From: Nectonema munidae
Lineage: Eukaryota; Nematomorpha; Nectonematoida; Nectonematidae
DNA length: 64,000 nt
Reading direction: 5' to 3'
Assembly: GCA_030549495.1 (NCBI GenBank)
Contig: JAUIRK010000015.1
Location: 62,001 to 126,000 of the forward strand
Shown: positions 44,993 through 54,980 of the stretch, one piece after another
Layout: each line of letters begins with the position of its first letter
Numbering within the stretch: position 1 is the stretch's first letter
Position numbers and translations under genes: made by a program
The notes under the pieces: model-generated
Databases searched by the model: none
Told to the model about the DNA's origin: nothing
Seen by the model: the letters and a program-made list of their open reading frames with translations, nothing else

Positions 44993-45690
44993 TAACATAA
45001 CATAACATAAGTTTATTAAGCAATTTAAAGAGGCTAGCAGCCTATGAGAATTGCATCAAATATAGCGTATTTTTCAACGAACGGCAAATCTTTTGTCTTT
45101 CCAAAATTCATCGAGTTTTTTTTCAAATTCTTTCACAGTAATTTAGTTAACAACTTCATTAGGTAAGCCATTCCAGTGATTGTATGCTCTTTGGATTAAA
45201 TATCTGCTTCTATACTTACTTTGAAAGGATTCAGGTGCAAACTTCAGCAAGTGTGATCTGGAAATTCTCTTCGAATATTCAGGCAAAACTTTCTCATCAA
45301 TCTTCATATTTCCTTTTACGATATTAAATATTGATATCATTTCATTTCTCAGGCTTCGATAATATAAAGAAGGCAGGTCAATCTTTTGAAGTCTTTCAAT
45401 ATAACATAAATTTTGCATTCCTTTCAAGTGCTTTGTGAATACTTTTTGAACCTTTTCTATTTTTCTGATGTTGATAATTGATGAACTTCCAAAAATTACA
45501 TTTGCGTATTCCAGAACAGGTCTGACTAAAGATTTGTATAAATACAGAGAAATTTCGATTTCAGATAAGATGAAGGTATTGTTCAACATGTGTAGAATAG
45601 TGAAGGCTTTCTTGACAACGTGCAATACATGATCAGAGAAACAATATATGAATAACAATATTTTTTTCATAAGCAAAATCAAATGTGTTT
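44993..45690 (-). pseudogene. CR1-like LINE, 3' end with pentamer tail
   Basis: The minus frame 45143-45682 (179 codons, unbroken) has 'LYLYKSLVRPVLEYANVIFG', 'KIEKVQKVFTKHLKGMQNL', 'ERLQKIDLPSLYYRSLRNEM' and 'RSRYLIQRAYNHWNGLPNEV'. This is the conserved C-terminal region after the RT domain in CR1-type LINEs (YKSLVRPxLEYA...LPSLxYRRLRGDxI...NxWNxLPxxV). The 3' end is a short tandem tail, (TATGT)n in element orientation (+ strand 'aacataacataacataag', 44994-45010), as is usual for CR1 elements. 5' truncation at about 45690 is typical of LINE insertion. The unbroken frame suggests it is younger than the other LINEs here. Confidence 0.9.
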
Positions 45691-45750
45691 GCGAGTATTT
45701 TGGTAAAAGTTCTATAAGTTAGAATTTCTGCATCCGTAACAGTGTTTAGT

Positions 45751-46020
45751 GCACGATTTTAAATATTATATTTGTCAAATAATCAAAGAATCGAAAAATG
45801 TTCAAATCAAAAAATATTTATTCTTTTTAAATATATCGTTGGATCCCCTTACTTTTAAAATAGAAAGATAAACCTTAATAATTAATTTTTATCAAATTAT
45901 GCACATACGAAACTAAAAGTAAGGGGAGCCAACGATATATTTAAAAAGAATAAATATTTTTTGATTTGAACATTTTTCGATTCTTTGATTATTTGACAAA
46001 TATAATATTTAAAATCGTGC
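45751..46020. repeat. Foldback (inverted repeat), arms about 109 bp
   Basis: The left arm 45751-45859 and right arm 45912-46020 are near-perfect inverted copies. Each contains 'aaataatcaaagaatcgaaa' and 'tatatcgttgg', separated by about 52 bp. The outer edges are both 'gcacgattttaaatattata'. It abuts the 28-bp minisatellite element and shares words with its body. Confidence 0.92.
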
Positions 46021-46632
46021 AAATTGCAAAGTAAATGTAATAACTTTTGTAACATCGTATGAGGTAGCAAAATATGAACAGAAAGTTTCATATTTTTTGA
46101 TTTTTTAAAGAATATTTTTTGATTCTTTGATTACAGAATTTTATTTTGATTATTTGATAAAATATATTATTTAATATCGTGAAAAATTGCAAAAATATAG
46201 GTAATAACTTATCTAACATCCTCTCCCCGAATGAGGTATATCAAATCTTACATCTAGCAAAATATGAACTGATAGGTTAGAAATGAATTATCGCGGTATA
46301 CAGGTTGGAGATGAACCATCGTAGTATACAGATATAATGTATATAGGTAATAACTTATGTAGCATCGTCTCCCCGAATGAGGTAAATCAAATCTTACATC
46401 TAGCAGAATGTGAACAGAAAGTTGAACATTGTCTCCCTAGTCATTTGTACATGGAATAGAAACCATCCTAGTATACAGGTTGGAGATGAATCATCGTAGA
46501 ATACAGGTTAGAGATGAATCATCGTAGTATACAGGTTGGAGATGAATCATTGTAGTATACAGGTTGGAGATGAATCATCGTAGAATACAGGTTGGAGATG
46601 AATCATTGTAGTATACAGGTTGGAGATATAAT
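46021..46632 (-). repeat. Second copy of the 28-bp minisatellite element
   Basis: The inverted counterpart of 6264-6925. Body segments 46180-46280 and 46330-46440 both carry 'gaatgaggta', 'caaatcttacatctagca' and 'gtaataactta'. A more diverged body repeat lies at 46021-46110. The 28-bp units occur at 46289-46330 and about six more at 46468-46632. The end 'ggttggagatataa' matches the end at 7955. Confidence 0.92.
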
Positions 46633-49415
46633 ATATACATATTATATTTTTATATTTGTCCATATTGCATCCAAGACAGGGACAATCTCGTATAACTGAA
46701 CAGATGGAGATATTACCATAGGGAATCTAAGCCAGGAAGATTAACGCCCTACATTTCCACCAGTAGGCAATTTGCCAAACATTTCAATAATGATTTTTAG
46801 CTTAGAATTAGAGTAGAAGAATAATGATGCGGTTTATGTTAGGATTAGGATTAGAAATAAAGAAAAATAAGTCTTATTTTTGATCTTTTTTATTTAAATG
46901 CTAAGGAGAGAATTTGTATTGCACATCTTGATCAATATTTTGTTAAATACCTCTCGCAATGTGTTACAACATTTTCCTGGTGAACAGAGATAATAGCTAA
47001 ATGGGGATATGATAAGTAGAGAAAGCGAAACTCGGGTCAATGTCGCGTACGGGAACGATGCCTTCCTCTCCCCTTCGATACACCGAAGCGAAGAGCTATA
47101 TTTACATTTAGCAAAGTGTTGGCTCAGCATCACAAAGCCTCACAATTATCATGACTACTTCCATGTCCAAATTTTCGCCAGCCTACTATTAATGAATAAA
47201 CAACATGTGCTGTGTTCTCACAGAAGAGAATCACGTCTTTGCGTCAGGTGAGGAGGCATTCAACACCCTACCTGAAGGAGAATACCAAAATGGTGGCAAG
47301 CGCGCCATAAAATAAAGTCCAACCAATAATGATGGTTATACTCTTCTCACTCATCTGCTATCATGCTTTCACCACGTCCACAAAGAACCATTTTTTCTTG
47401 GAGATCCATTTATATTTTGTGAGTTTCATCAAATCAAAACTTTTTAAACTATCATTTCTCACTTTTATAATTAGGAACACTAAAATGAAAGGAAGAAAGG
47501 AACTTTCATATATTCATAAATATATTTTTAATACGTTTTTAAGTGTTACAAAAATATATAAAATCGAGTTTAATAAATCAAGACATGAATTTGAGAAAAC
47601 AGCATAAAATAATCACAGCCATTATAAGAATGCTTGTATATAGAAAAAGGAATCACAAAATATATAAGTTTTTTTGTAATTCGATTTTACCAATCAAAAG
47701 CATATAAATTATCGTTTTAAAAAAAAACGAATTTTTATAATTTTTGAAATTCCACGAATACGATTAAATATAAGGGCAAGTCTTTTTTTACGCAATGTTT
47801 CGTAATGTTCACTAAAAATCTCGCCTATCAATGGAAAATATCGCATATATTTTGAAAAAAAAATCTAATAAATTTAAATCAACTATATATTTATAAAATA
47901 AATTTCACAAAAAAAATAGAAAAAATGATAATCTTCCAAGGTAATTAATAATTTTTTATTTAAAAAAAATTACGAAACATTTAGTTATTATTTTAAAAAA
48001 AGGGTGTAAAAATATATTTTTCAATTACAGTCTAGCCGCGTTTTTTCGTCACCATCTGTTCCTGAAAAAATGACAGATCTTGTAGGCTAACGGAAAATTG
48101 AAACAATATTTATCACAAAAAACTTTTTGTTCTGCAATATTTTAGTTTTATATTACAAGATAAATTAGCAATGATTTAAATTATAAATTTATTGATTTGG
48201 CACAAAAATAAGAGAAAATAAAATAGTTTATTATTTTAAGTTAGTGTAGCTTTTTTTCTAAATAAAAAAGACAAAGAAGGATGCAATAATTTTCCAAGTT
48301 TTTTATTTTTCTGACATTTATTTTTTATATGTATATGCAGCCTTATTCATCCAACAATTTAAAGATATAAAAGATTATTAATATAAAAAAATATGAAAAT
48401 TATTATATTTTTGTTTTGCTATTCTCTCTATGTTAAAAAATATTCATTTCTAACTTCTTCGAGACATACAAATTATCACATTATAAAAAGTAAGCAAAAA
48501 CTTTACATAAGAGAAACTATAGTTAAAATGTGTTTGAAAAGCTTAAAAATTTTTTTAGCTTTAATTGTTTCAATTTTCAGAAAAAATATATTTAAAAGAA
48601 AAAACAACTTACAAAGCAAAGTGAAGCAACGACTAGAATATTTTTTATCAAAATGATAAACCACAAATCAACATAACATAAAAACATTATGCAAAATAAT
48701 AAATGTGAAAGTGGATTAACCAAGATGAGCTTATAACAAAATAAGCATTCAATAAACAAAGGAAGCAGGAAAGTGCAATGAACCCATGGATAGTGGCGAT
48801 AATGTATAGACTTCAACTAATAACTTGATCTTATATACGCTTCCTATTTGCAAAGCTATAGAATATATATCACAAGTAATTCACAATTACTAAGGAGAGT
48901 ACAGGTATTTTGTAACTAAACTCAACGGATTATTGAGGTATTATTTAAAGAAAATATGACTTTTGTATCTCAAAATCAAAAGACGGAAGCGGATTTTGCG
49001 GTCGACGTTTTATCTGGGGAAAATGCAAAGAAAAAATCCGTTCCCAAGAAAAAGTTGACGGATTAGGGGACGCAAATTCCGAGGACTGGTTTTTGAGTAG
49101 TTTTCGGAAAATACAATAAAGAAAATTAATACATTTAATTACATTAAAATTGAACATTTTGATCTTAATGCATGCTTAATCTTTCATGTAAGGGAATAAA
49201 TTCATAAAGTTAAAAATATTTTTTGACGTCGGTGTTTTTTTAGAAAAAAATACTTCTATAACAGAATCAATGAAGAAGTTGCTGTGGAGCACTTGAACTT
49301 GAACTACATAAACAAAGATTTAAGTTCAGTACGAAAGCCACTAAGCTACAAGTCGACAACCAACCAAATCTTAAAAACAACAAAAATATTTTATTTTATT
49401 TAGTAAAAAAATCGT
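46633..49415. other. Unassigned region with a GC-richer patch at 46980-47420
   Basis: The patch holds the candidate exon described separately. Also noted: 48955-49085 ('caaaagacggaagcggattt' and 'gacggattaggggacg') has a looser counterpart at 57640-57760 and may be a short dispersed repeat. A minus-strand 'TAGCTTAGTGG' A-box-like word at 49340-49350 may be a tRNA-derived fragment. The remainder is AT-rich. Confidence 0.35.
47329..47418 (+). CDS. Speculative first coding exon of a secreted protein
   Basis: ATG at 47329 opens 30 codons, MMVILFSLICYHAFTTST then a short tail, a plausible signal peptide start, and runs in phase 0 to a GT donor (TATTTT|GTGAGT). About 80 bp upstream another strong donor (GCGTCAG|GTGAGG at 47247/47248) could end a 5' untranslated exon. 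The 400-bp surroundings are GC-richer than the region. No downstream exon was identified, so this rests only on composition and donor strength. Confidence 0.2.
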
Positions 49416-51416
49416 TTAACACTAGAACGCCTGAACTTTTTATATACCTTTAAAGCCTAAGTGGGGTCAAAAAGACCCCTAACATTTTTGTGTCTTTTTC
49501 AACATATTTCACTTATATATTTAGGATAAGATTATGGAAAACAATAAAAATGAAGAAAAAAACTTTATTTACACATATAACAGCTTACCATTGACATTTT
49601 TGTACACTTGCCACACACAAGTTTATGAGAATTACAGCATTTTGTTAGCGTTTTGTTTCCATTGCAGTTGGCTTTTATTTGACATTTTTTTCTATTTATT
49701 TCTTTTTGATTATTTTCAGCAACTTTATTACACGTAATTTTATTTTGAACATAAGTTTCAGCTAATTCCACCGCAAGTTTTTGTAGAAAATCTTTTCTTG
49801 AAATTTTTTCTCCAGTTATCTCTCTGTAAACTATACATGCATTGATAGCAGCTAAATCTAAAATATTATAGAAGGTATGAATAGGCCATCTTCTTGATGA
49901 AGACTTGACACTGTAAATTCGGGCCATTTGATCTAAAACATCGACTCCATACTTTGTTGAATAGTAATACTCAATACTTTCAGGAATTTTTTTCGCGCAG
50001 TCTTTGATTCCAATATTTTCGTGTTGGCTGCTAAGAATAAAAACCGATTTGTTTTTTTTGGCTTGATAGCATGTCAAAGTGATGTCTTTATTCTTCAGAA
50101 TAATAAACTCATACTTCTTCATTTTAAAACTTTTTATTTCTTTTGGTATTTCTTTTCTAGCTTTGTTCATTGTACCAACTAAAGTCATAGAGTGTTTTTG
50201 AAGTTCTTCAGCTAAACTGAGAGAAGTAAAGAAATTATCAGTTGTAACATTTCTTCCACTTTTATAGTATGGTTTTACAAGTTCTAGAACTACATATTCT
50301 GACAACCTTAGGTCTTTAGGTCGAGCTTCGTCTTTACCTAAATATGGGAATCCATTCAATAAATATTTAGACTGCACGTCTACCGCTAGCCACATTTTTT
50401 GCCCATATTTATCAGGTTTAGAAGGAATGAATTGTGTAAAAGGACAACGTGTTTTGCTAGGAAAAAGTTGTTCATCTACAGTAATATTAGGACCTGGATG
50501 AAACATCTTTTGGCAGTTTGAAATGAAACGATACCAAACATTTGATATAGCAGCAAATTTATCAGTTTTTATTCTTTCAGATCTTGTTGTTTTCTCATCA
50601 AAGCGTAGAAATCTTAATATTTCACAAAATCGATCTCTCGTCATCGTTTTTTTACAAAAAGGTAAACCCCAATCACCGGACCAAAAAGAATGTAAATCTA
50701 TGTTTTTCGACATGGTAACTCCTCTAACATATAAAATTGCTATGAAGGCTTGAACTTCTGATAGTGAAAGTGTCCACGAAGAATCACCTAAAACACGTCT
50801 TGCTTCTCCTTCTGTGTACAATAATATTGATTTCAATATATATATGCATCTATAAAAAGCAACCAAGAGCTCAGGAAACTCCCCTTTACAACAGATCTTC
50901 TCGCAAAATTTGATGGACCAGAAGCCTGCTTTATAATATTTTTAGACTTTGTTTTTTTATTATAAATACTATTTTGAGTTTCCCAAACAGTTCCATCTGT
51001 TGATTTATATGTATTTTTTATAGTAAATTTCTTACTTTTTTCCCCAAATAATGAATTTCCAATATCGCTTGAATTACTACTTGAAGCAGTATTATTAGTA
51101 GTTATAGAACTGTCAGTTTCTTCAGAACTTACTTCTCCTCCACTGGATTCAGAAAAAGATATTTTTGTAAAGAAAAAAACTTAAAAAATAGGTGTACATT
51201 TTTTAAATAAAAAATCTATTTTTTTGTATATAAATTAATATGTTATGAATTGAAAAAAAATATTTTTTTCATCATTTATTAAACATCATTTTTCCTTTTT
51301 TAATAAGTTATTTCGAAAATTCAGAAAGTTTCAACTCAAAAAGTTTGAGTAAAGGTAAGTAATTTTTAAACTAAACATAAAAAAGGGTCAAAATGACCCC
51401 TTCCGTCGTTCTAGTG
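49416..51416 (-). mobile_element. Nearly intact piggyBac element with TTAA at one end
   Basis: The element proper is 49420-51416 (1,997 bp). The left end is TTAA|CACTAGAACGCC. The right end, reversed, is CACTAGAACGACGG, but the base quartet beyond it is TAGT rather than TTAA, so the right flank has mutated or been rearranged. Subterminal palindromic blocks 'ggggtcaaaaagacccc' (49463-49479) and 'gggtcaaaatgacccc' (51385-51400) mirror each other. The transposase lies on the minus strand. Confidence 0.85.
49565..51180 (-). pseudogene. piggyBac transposase, one frameshift near the N-terminus
   Basis: The main frame 49565-50866 is 433 codons without a stop. It shows 'ARRVLGDSSWTLSLSEVQAF', 'ITVDEQLFPSKTRCPFTQFI' (first catalytic Asp), 'GRNVTTDNFFTSLSLAEELQ' (second) and 'GVDVLDQMARIYSVKSSSRR' (third). 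It ends with a cysteine-rich zinc domain (CC...C.KC...SCYMC). The N-terminal part is in another frame at about 50880-51175: an acidic Ser/Asn-rich start, then 'STDGTVWETQNSIYNKKTKS' and 'NIIKQASGPSNFAR', the usual piggyBac entry. The frames meet near 50840-50860, so one indel separates this from an intact gene. A start Met was not found. The enzyme would excise and insert the element at TTAA. All three Asp residues and the DNA-binding tail survive. Confidence 0.93.
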
Positions 51417-52278
51417 TAGTGGTCTGCTTTCCGCTTTTTTTCTTCCGAAGCATGCATTGGAAGTCATAGGGGTCTCAAATTACCTACGATATTTTATCGG
51501 CAAATTATGGAGAAAATTTAAATTCTCGGTAAATTTCTTGTTAAATAAGTTAAAAAATCACATGTGTACAGAAACTTTAAAGCATAACCTTTGCCATTAT
51601 GAATTTTTTACCAATAAAAGTCTTTATATATATAACGCATAACATGAAAAATATTCTCATTAAAAATTGTTTTTTTTCAAAACAAAACATTAATTAGTTT
51701 AATTTTTCATTTTTATTGAAGGCATAACTTTTCAAAAGCATGAGACGTAAACTTTTTTTTATCAAATATAAAATTTTATTACATCTCCTATACTGAATTG
51801 AATCTTTGTTATAAAATATCCTACTTAAGAAGATGTTTGTTTGGCTTCTCAGCTTGTAAGCTTAATAGTCTTCAGTGCATCGTATAAACGATCCAAATTT
51901 GCGGTTCTCGTTTTTAGTGTTTCGTATAATGAAAATTCCTTTCCAACAATGAACATAAAAGAATTACTAAAGTTTTTAAAGTTATTATTTTCAATTTATT
52001 CTTTTCTTGATAATGACTTTCTTTCTCTAAAATCTTCGTTATCATTGTATTAATTTACGCCATTCTGATTGGAAGTTTGCTCAGCTCTACTGCTATACAT
52101 ATCACTATGAGATTCTAGATCAACTTAAACAACCTTTTATATGCTGGTGTAGAGTATTTCTTTAAAGAGCTTAGAGAAAGTATCCTAAAAGTGTCAGATT
52201 TAAATTCCTTTTTAGCTTCAGGTTCGTTAAGATACCGCAAAAGAGCATCACTTTTATGATTTATTCTTTTCTCTTACT
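51417..52278. other. Unassigned, with possible coding remnant next to the hAT insertion
   Basis: On the minus strand 52100-52260 reads 'SDALLRYLNEPEAKKEFKSD' and 'SLSSLKKYSTPAYKRLFKLI', apparently continuous with the frame at 54470-54700 on the other side of the hAT. The remainder is AT-rich. Confidence 0.35.
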
Positions 52279-54461
52279 GTTATAAGCAGGGCAAACAAAA
52301 AAAGTGACTTTATTAAAAGAAAATATTGACTTTTAAATCTAAAAAAATTGATTTTTATGATTTTATTAACTTTTAAACATAAAATAAAAAACAAAATTAT
52401 TTACAATTATAGAAAAAAATCATGTAATTAAAAATATTGTCTTGATTAAAATTTTGATCTTTTTCTATTAACTTTCTGAGTTTTGAGAAGGATCTTTCAA
52501 CTTCGCAACTAGAAGCTGGACAATTTTGTAGAAGTAAATACGTATCAGGTGATATACTTGAATTTTTCATTTCCATAATATCAGTTATTTGATTTTGTTC
52601 CATTCTACTTTTGATATATGGGATCAATTTGCATTCATCATTGTTAAAATGAAGTAAACTTAAAACTTTGCTAGCGTTACATATTTCAAAAGTCCTTTTT
52701 TGCGATTGATCTATTAGCTCAATTATATTTTGAGCGTTGTTTTTTTTAATTGATAACAAAGCTTTACATAAGTTAAGATTTTCTAAGCTTTTTCTTGCAT
52801 TGTCAATCAAAATACCATTTTCACAATCAAATTTTTTTTTATTTCAGGAAGATTTTTACTATAGTAAAGAGTTGCTTCCAACCAACTACCCCATCTTGTA
52901 ATTATAGGAACTGGTGGGTAACCAATTTGAGAGAAAAAAGAGCGTCTTGTTTTGTTCTTTATCGTGAGAGCTTTAAAACTTGAAATCAATGCATCCACTT
53001 CAGGATGAAAAGTTTTAATTTTTAGAACACAGTTGTGCAATAAGTGGGAAATGCATGTAACGTGAAAAAAGTTAGGAAACATTACTTTTAAATTCTTAGC
53101 TGCGGCAGTATTGTATCTAGCAGCATCTGTTATCAAAAGCAAAAAACGTTTTCTACCTATGTGAAACTCTTTCAACGTATCGTCGATAAAATAAGTCAAT
53201 GTTTGTGAATTTATATGTGCTTCAAAAGGAGGAGTTTTGATCAAGTAAGTTTTTTTAGGTTCTGCCAATCTTCCAGCAATAACATTTAAGAATACACAAT
53301 TCGTATAATAATGGTTGCATCAACCATCAGAAACACGTCGTGATTTTTAAATAAACTTTTAATTTTTTGAAGTTTCTCATCTGCTAATTTCGAAACCAAG
53401 TTTCTACATGTTGTAACAGAAGGAACTTGTCTTCCGAGATTTTGAAAAAGTGAAACAATGCTCGAATGGCAAAGTTTGTGCAATGGAATATTAGCTTCTA
53501 GGAAAGCTGTAATCAATTTCTTTTTGAAGTCATCGGAAGTAGTATCAGTGGAAAACTTTTTAACCATGCTGTTGGCATAGGTATCTTTAAGATGTTTTTC
53601 GTATTTTTGGGTTTTTCTGTGACTTTCAATAAAAAAAGTTTTATTGTGTTTTACTTCTACCAAACATAACTTGCAAAAAAGTTTGTCTTTGCTTTGTAAT
53701 AGTGAAAACTCGTTTGGATATTTTGAAATAATGAGTGATATTTTCATAGAATTACTTCTAGAGCTTTTAGGCATAATTGTATAATTTTTTAAAATTAAAA
53801 AAAAATAAAGTTCACTCAAAACTTGTTTATAAAACGAGAACTAAATAAAAAAAGAAGTTGTTTAATCTTTCTTAAGAAGGATTTAACTGGGTACTTATAG
53901 GCAAAATTATTTAATTCTAAGATATGAAAAAATTCTGCTGCAACAGTCTTATCTACGAACCAGATGTGAATACGTGTAGGTATGCAGTTCATACAATGAA
54001 CATTTTAGAGTGCAACTGTTTTAATTGCTAACACATGAGGACTTATTTTCTTAGAAGATGTATACAATCTACTTACATATAAATCGAAACACATGCTGGC
54101 TGATATTGTGTATAAGTGTATGAATGTTTCACAATTGAAAACAGAGGAATATCAAGAATATTTACATTACATGATTTTTACTTTTACTCGGGTTTATTCT
54201 AATTATTTTTTAATAAAACTATATTTTTTGTTACTTTGAATAAAATAATAATCAAAAAACAAAACCTACCTAAAAATGGACTTTTATTCATTTTTAAAAA
54301 AAAATGGACTTTTATTGTCTTTTAAAATAAAATTGACTTTCATTGACATAAAAAATAACGTTAAATTAGTCATTTTTTATTAAAAAAAAACAAAAAAATG
54401 CTTTCATAAAATGTATTTTTATTTATAACAAAAGTTGACTTTTGATTGCTCTGCTTATAAG
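52279..54461 (-). mobile_element. Full-length hAT element with 8-bp target duplication
   Basis: The element proper is 52287-54453 (2,167 bp). It begins CAGGGCAAACAAAAAAAGTG and ends reversed CAGAGCAATCAAAAGTCAAC. Flanks are GTTATAAG (52279-52286) and CTTATAAG (54454-54461), 7 of 8. Subterminal 'TTGACTTT' words repeat at both ends, as in the relic ending at 7730, so both belong to one family. The transposase is on the minus strand. Confidence 0.9.
52397..53819 (-). pseudogene. hAT transposase, complete but with two frameshifts
   Basis: Three minus-strand frames meet at their edges. Frame 1 (53286-53819) has an N-terminal zinc-finger-like 'KLFCKLCLVEVKHNKTFFIE' with downstream His, then 'VPSVTTCRNLVSKL', then 'VFLMVDATIIIRIV', the position of the first catalytic Asp (family VDETTD; the Asp is kept). 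Frame 2 (52807-53268) has 'FLLLITDAARYNTAAAKNLK' with the second Asp, 'FHVTCISHLLHNCVLKIK' (CxxH block) and 'PPVPIITRWGSWLEATLYYS' (TRW motif). Frame 3 (52397-52810) has 'NCPASSCEVERSFSKLRKLI' and 'DNIFNYMIFFYN', the C-terminal dimerisation motif including the family's Glu. Shifts fall near 53290 and 52808. Overall about 470 residues. I recognise the fold as hAT but not a named family. Confidence 0.9.
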
Positions 54462-54980
54462 AGAGAAAAATGCATTTGACGCGATAATATAGAATCGTGC
54501 TTTGCCAATTTACAAAGGAGGCTTAACATTGATTTTCCAGCTTTTAACATTTTGGCATCTTTAGAGCACAAAGAAGTTAATACTCTTTCAATTTGTTTTA
54601 AAATCTGAGATAAGCTTCCTTTTCCAGAAAATTCATCATTGTAACAGATTTGTAAAGCTTTTATGATGCATGATTTTAATTTATAAATGGTAGCGGATTC
54701 GAGCGAGTTTTAACATCGAGAATTAACTTTAGTTCGTTTTTGTGTTCCGATTTCGCGATTCCTAGAAGAATGACATTCCTTAACGGTGAAACATTTTCCA
54801 CACTTTCTGCACTTTTTCGATATCCGAATAGTAATAATTATTAATAGCAGGTGAATAAATATAATCTACTTAGTCTTCATTTGTATAGTTACAATATTCA
54901 GAATCAGATATTTCTTGTCTTCTCACCTTCTTCATCAATGCCATTTTTGTCATAAAGTTCATTCACTACAGTAAGGTGAT
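54462..54980 (-). pseudogene. Open coding remnant interrupted by the hAT
   Basis: On the minus strand 54470-54710 reads without stops 'KSCIIKALQICYNDEFSGKG', 'LSQILKQIERVLTSLCSKDA' and 'MLKAGKSMLSLLCKLAKHDS', ending 'RQMHFSLL' right at the hAT target site. The matching frame resumes beyond the element at 52278 after a TAA that lies in the target sequence. It may be a transposon or retroelement gene. The family is not recognised. Confidence 0.4.
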
